Assembly: GCA_958450365.1 (NCBI GenBank)
Contig: CAUEEP010000884.1
Coordinates: 640,973 to 704,972, forward strand
Reading direction: 5' to 3'
From: Mesorhabditis belari
Taxonomy: Eukaryota > Nematoda > Chromadorea > Rhabditida > Rhabditidae
Length of the DNA stretch: 64,000 nt
The notes beneath the pieces were generated by a model. It had not been told where the DNA came from. It worked only from the letters and a program-made list of their open reading frames with translations, and ran no database searches. Of this stretch, positions 60,570-64,000 are shown in pieces (position 1 is the stretch's first letter; every line of letters begins with the position of its first letter). The translations under genes and the position numbers were made by a program.

Positions 60570-61955
60570 TAAGATCTTAAAGACATAAGATTTTACAAAT
60601 TGTTCACTAATAACGTCTTTAAATCGAAAATTCAAACTTGTGACAATAAAAAAATGGATTAAAAATCAAATTCCCCAATGAAAGGTAATGATAGTAGATT
60701 GAGGCAAAGAAAGGCCGAATAATTTTAAGAAAAAGATCAAATCTTTGAAAGCGTTCTTAAGATAAACTTTATCAAAACCGACTGACTAAATTGGGCGTTT
60801 CAATGTGGCAATTTTCGTTTCAATAAAGCGTGTTACCGGGGTATCGAAAAGGAAAGGTTCGTTCGTGGAAAAAAATTCATTTTCAACTTCTGAAAAGCTT
60901 TTGAAGAGCAAAAACTGGTCCATCTTTCGGTTTTCATTCGTTTATTAACGATTCAGATTTTGCATTCTTCTTTACGACTAAAGTTACACGACTAAAGTTT
61001 GTTTTGGGCTATTAACTTTGCCTAGGGTTAATATTTTTAAGCACGTTTTTTAGAGAAGACTTTTTTGTCTGTCAAGCAACATATCATAGGGTTGATTGGA
61101 CTAGAGAAATTTAAAGAAAAGTCCAAAAAAGTAGCGCAGAATTCTAGAGAAAGTTATAAGCTCTCAAAGCGTTGCTAGCTTGTCTAGTAGCCTGTCTAGT
61201 CCGGAGCCGGATTCGAATCCGTCTAGTTTGAGTAGCCTAAACCAGCTCTATGAGTCATGATTTAAAAGTCTGAAGTCTCATTTAGAAGACTAAACAAAGA
61301 AAAATCATTAAAATATGAATTCTAGGCAAAGTTATAAACTCTCAAAGCGTTGCTAGTCGTTCAAAAACTGCAAGCATTCAACATCTCAATTTTTTCGCTT
61401 TTTTTTATTTATTCTAATCTCTTTTTAGTTTACTCTAATAAATATTCTTTTCTAAGCAAAAAGTTAAATTTTATTGCTCTTTCTTCTTTAATTTCTTCTT
61501 CTTTTCCATTTTTTTCCTTGTAAATAAAAGATGTTCGACCTCAAAAAAAAGCCAAAACATAAAAAAAAGAGAAAAAGAAAGGTAAAAGAAATTTAAATAG
61601 AACAAAGTTCTCATCGATTTTCATTTAGCTAGATTTGCCTAGATTTGCCTAGATTGGCCTAGATTTAAAACCGCAATTTCGGCAATTGATTTGACTGCTC
61701 TGTGATTCTTTCTTGAGGTATCTATTTATCTTTTGGGTGTGTTTTGGGTGGTGTCCCGGGTAATTATTATGATTTTGTTTTGTCGCTATTCAACTGAATA
61801 AAGATATATATATATATATTTCATTTTGTTCTACACATCACTCGAAATAGTGAAATTTGAGACCATTTCAGATGAAGGAATTGAATTTCTTTCTCAGTTA
61901 AAGATCCTTTTTTTTATTGTTTCTTTACTGGGTGGGCCTCGATTTGTCAAAGCGT
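60570..61955. other. Intergenic, no gene seen
   Basis: AAGCTCTCAAAGCGTTGCTAG is duplicated at about 61157 and 61335; (TA)10 lies at 61801-61820. GGATTCGAATCC near 61208 mimics a tRNA T arm without a tRNA around it. Confidence 0.5.
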
Positions 61956-61962
61956 TAGCTTA

Positions 61963-63895
61963 ATGGATACAAAAGTTCGTCGATTATCCTACAATCAGGT
62001 CAGTTTCAAGTAGAAATTGCTACTCAAAAAGAAAACGAATAACTTGATTATAAGAATAACTTGAGATCTGTAAGGAATTTTTAAGTTATTCAATTGATTT
62101 TTGCCTTTCGATTTGCACTAAATTGTTTAAAAAAAGCAACGTTTATTTGGTTTTTATGAAATTTATATGAAAAATAGAAATTGTATTTCTATTTCTAAAT
62201 ACAATTTCGATTTTTCATAATTTCATAAAAAATGAGTTCAATTTCTAAACAAGTTAAAGGCTAAGAATCAAGGTTTCAAATTTGTTGATTACTGGGCGTT
62301 ACGGCCTTTTCAAAGTTGACTCGTTGTTGTTTTTTTTATTGATCCTTCCTCCAATTTTATTTCCGAAAAGCTTTCAGGCAAATTGCTCACCCGAGTTCTA
62401 TTCACGGGATTTCGTCCAAACAAACACAAAGAACGCCTCGATGAAGATAAACGACGAGAAAAATGGGAAACTATTTGTGGCTGACGGTTGCTATTTGCTG
62501 GATCGTGATGATGAGGACGTCGGCGAGAAGCAATTTCACGAATTTCAACAAGTTTGTTTCAACAACAACAAGCTTGTTAACATGAGACGCTATCGGTGAG
62601 CTGTAATGAAAACTCGTCACTTGATCGGTGAATTTGACCAAAAGGTTTTCTTGAACTGAACTTGAACTTGAATCTATTAGGTAAATGCATAAGAAATGCG
62701 AATTTCAACATTTTCATAAATTCCCAACGATAGAAACCTGATATCGATGAATGTTAGCAACTATTTGAAAGTTGTAAAACTCCTCTATAAAATAGGCTAA
62801 AACGTGTTTCAATTGATCGAACCATTGAAGAAATTTCGGGGGCGAAACGCGAGTGACCAAAAAAGGAATCGAGTCACTTTAGGGGCAAGTTTAGTGTGCT
62901 CAAAATAGAGTTAGCTTCCCAAAATTGAAGATTTAAAAAAAAGGATAACTATATAAGTTCTGCCCGAATGTGTTGGAATTAATTTTTGGCTTATCTCGAA
63001 GCCAAATAACCCATTTGTTTGCTTACAGGTGCTCAAGTGGATAGGCTTTCTTGTGGATGTGAAATCATGCAACGAGCTCCCCTTTCTTCAGCGCTTATGG
63101 CTTTGCTTTTTTCTTCTCATAAGTGAGTCGACGAGTGACTTTTGCCCTTATTTATATACATTTTCAGGTATTTATTCTGTCATCTTTGATCTCTTTTTTC
63201 TCTTTTCCGACTTTCACGCAAATCTCGCCCCAAGCACGATGGTTGTGTCGGCGATCACCTTTCAATCGTCACTCTCTTTGGTCAAACTCAAAAATATTCT
63301 GATTTATCTTTATCTTGTTTATTAGCTTCTTTTTTCATTTCAGATTTTCCTACTTCGTTGGCAGAAAAATCTCAAATTTCAACACTTTTTTCCCATGTAT
63401 AAACACTCAAAAATTCGAGGTGTTGACGAGCTTAACGAGGTGATTTTGGATGCATTTGGATGCAATCCTTTTATGTCAACACAAATTTCATTTACATTTT
63501 AAGAAACTATTCAGTTCAGCTTATTTTATTTTCTAATTGTTACAGCAAAATCAATTTACAGTCACAGAAACGGGTTCATTCCGGCAATCGAAAGCTATTT
63601 TGGGGACTTCAGGTTTGTGGCCAGTTTTATTGGGTTGTCCAGTTATGAATGCGCGTTTTTACTATTTTGTAAATTTCTCAAGATATCAAACAGATTTATA
63701 TGAGTGTTATATATCATTCGAGAGCTGAAAATCTCCTCTACATTTTGGAATAAAAATGTTTTTGAATTTGTCCAGGTTTTTAGGCAAATTGACTGCACAA
63801 AGGGAGAGGTCGTTTTCGAAAAAACCCATTCCAGCTTAGCTATTCCTCAAGTTTTATGGTGTAAAATAACCGCCCAGAAAAGAAAAGTAAAGTAA
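61963..63895 (+). CDS. Membrane protein, possible GR/LITE-1-type chemoreceptor, partial
   Basis: Seven exons (61963-61998, 62378-62551, 63029-63122, 63168-63280, 63344-63439, 63562-63612, 63776-63895) join in phase. The N-terminus is polar (residues 1-70, rich in Asp/Lys). From about residue 71: VLKWIGFLVDV, CNELPFLQRLWLCFFLLISI continuing YSVIFDLFFLF, and TMVVSAITFQSSLSLIFLLR give two to three membrane segments, followed by a basic loop (KHSKIRGVDELNESQKRVHS). The order L-x-W-x-G, LWx-hydrophobic, YS-x2-DL fits nematode gustatory-receptor-like proteins; a DEG/ENaC channel start was also considered. Reading ends at a TAA, but a GTGTAA donor within IPQVLW suggests the gene continues past the edge. 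The donor of exon 2 (GTTTGT) and acceptor of exon 6 were chosen for phase. Confidence 0.45.
62130..62236. repeat. AT-rich hairpin in intron 1 of the membrane protein gene
   Basis: TTATGAAATTTATATGAAAA with GAAATTGTATTT pairs with its complement on the right. Confidence 0.65.
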
Positions 63896-64000
63896 AGATG
63901 CTCTGAAATTGTTATATTTTTAAAAAAATTGTATTGATATATTTATTGGCCAAACATCAAACGGTTAACTCAATTTGAGCGAAGTCAAAACTTGATTCAA

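Noticed and set aside
61200..61225. tRNA T-arm-like GGATTCGAATCC
   Set aside because: Self-complementary by itself; no D arm, anticodon arm or acceptor stem on either strand.

Overview
The window reads as nuclear DNA of a nematode, probably a free-living rhabditid-type worm. The grounds are: protein-coding exons of 40-230 bp separated by many introns of only 39-60 bp; 3' splice sites ending TTTTAG or TTTCAG; acceptor-like sites placed directly before several start codons, as expected for spliced-leader trans-splicing; an F-box protein, a Ly-6-like GPI protein and a probable chemoreceptor; and a very high load of hairpin-type miniature transposons. The species cannot be named from the sequence. 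Most long open frames in the window are products of low-complexity repeats. The real genes were found by joining short exons by hand, checking splice phase and, where a family is known, conserved residues.

Layout. 1-3.3 kb (minus strand): a gene that runs off the left edge, then a complete three-exon Ly-6/LU-type GPI-anchored protein whose two introns are filled with palindromic elements. 3.3-47.3 kb: a gene-poor repeat field. It holds many hairpin MITEs (some nested), a relic mariner with the C-terminus of its transposase, a tRNA-derived SINE family, long inverted duplications (6.1/10.2 kb and 20.2/26 kb), minisatellites of many unrelated units, an 870-bp TCCTTC satellite, and a few decayed coding-like stretches. 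47.3-52.2 kb (plus): an eight-exon F-box gene. 53.6-60.3 kb: a compact gene block holding prp-38 (minus, two in-frame stops), three tandem paralogs of an unrecognised two-exon family (minus), and a shugoshin-like gene (plus). The block is bracketed by a 68-bp inverted repeat. 62.0-64 kb (plus): a multi-exon membrane protein, probably chemoreceptor-like, that probably continues past the right edge.

The genes do not form one pathway. Prp38 is a spliceosome activation factor, shugoshin protects centromeric cohesion, the F-box protein should recruit substrates to an SCF ubiquitin ligase, and the Ly-6-like and membrane proteins act at the cell surface. The points most worth following up are the doubly nonsense-mutated but otherwise intact prp-38, the small tandem gene family, the nested transposon with a TTAA target duplication inside an intron, a repeat family carrying an old coding fragment, and an over-represented GTTTCAA/TTGAAAC motif that thins out over the gene block.
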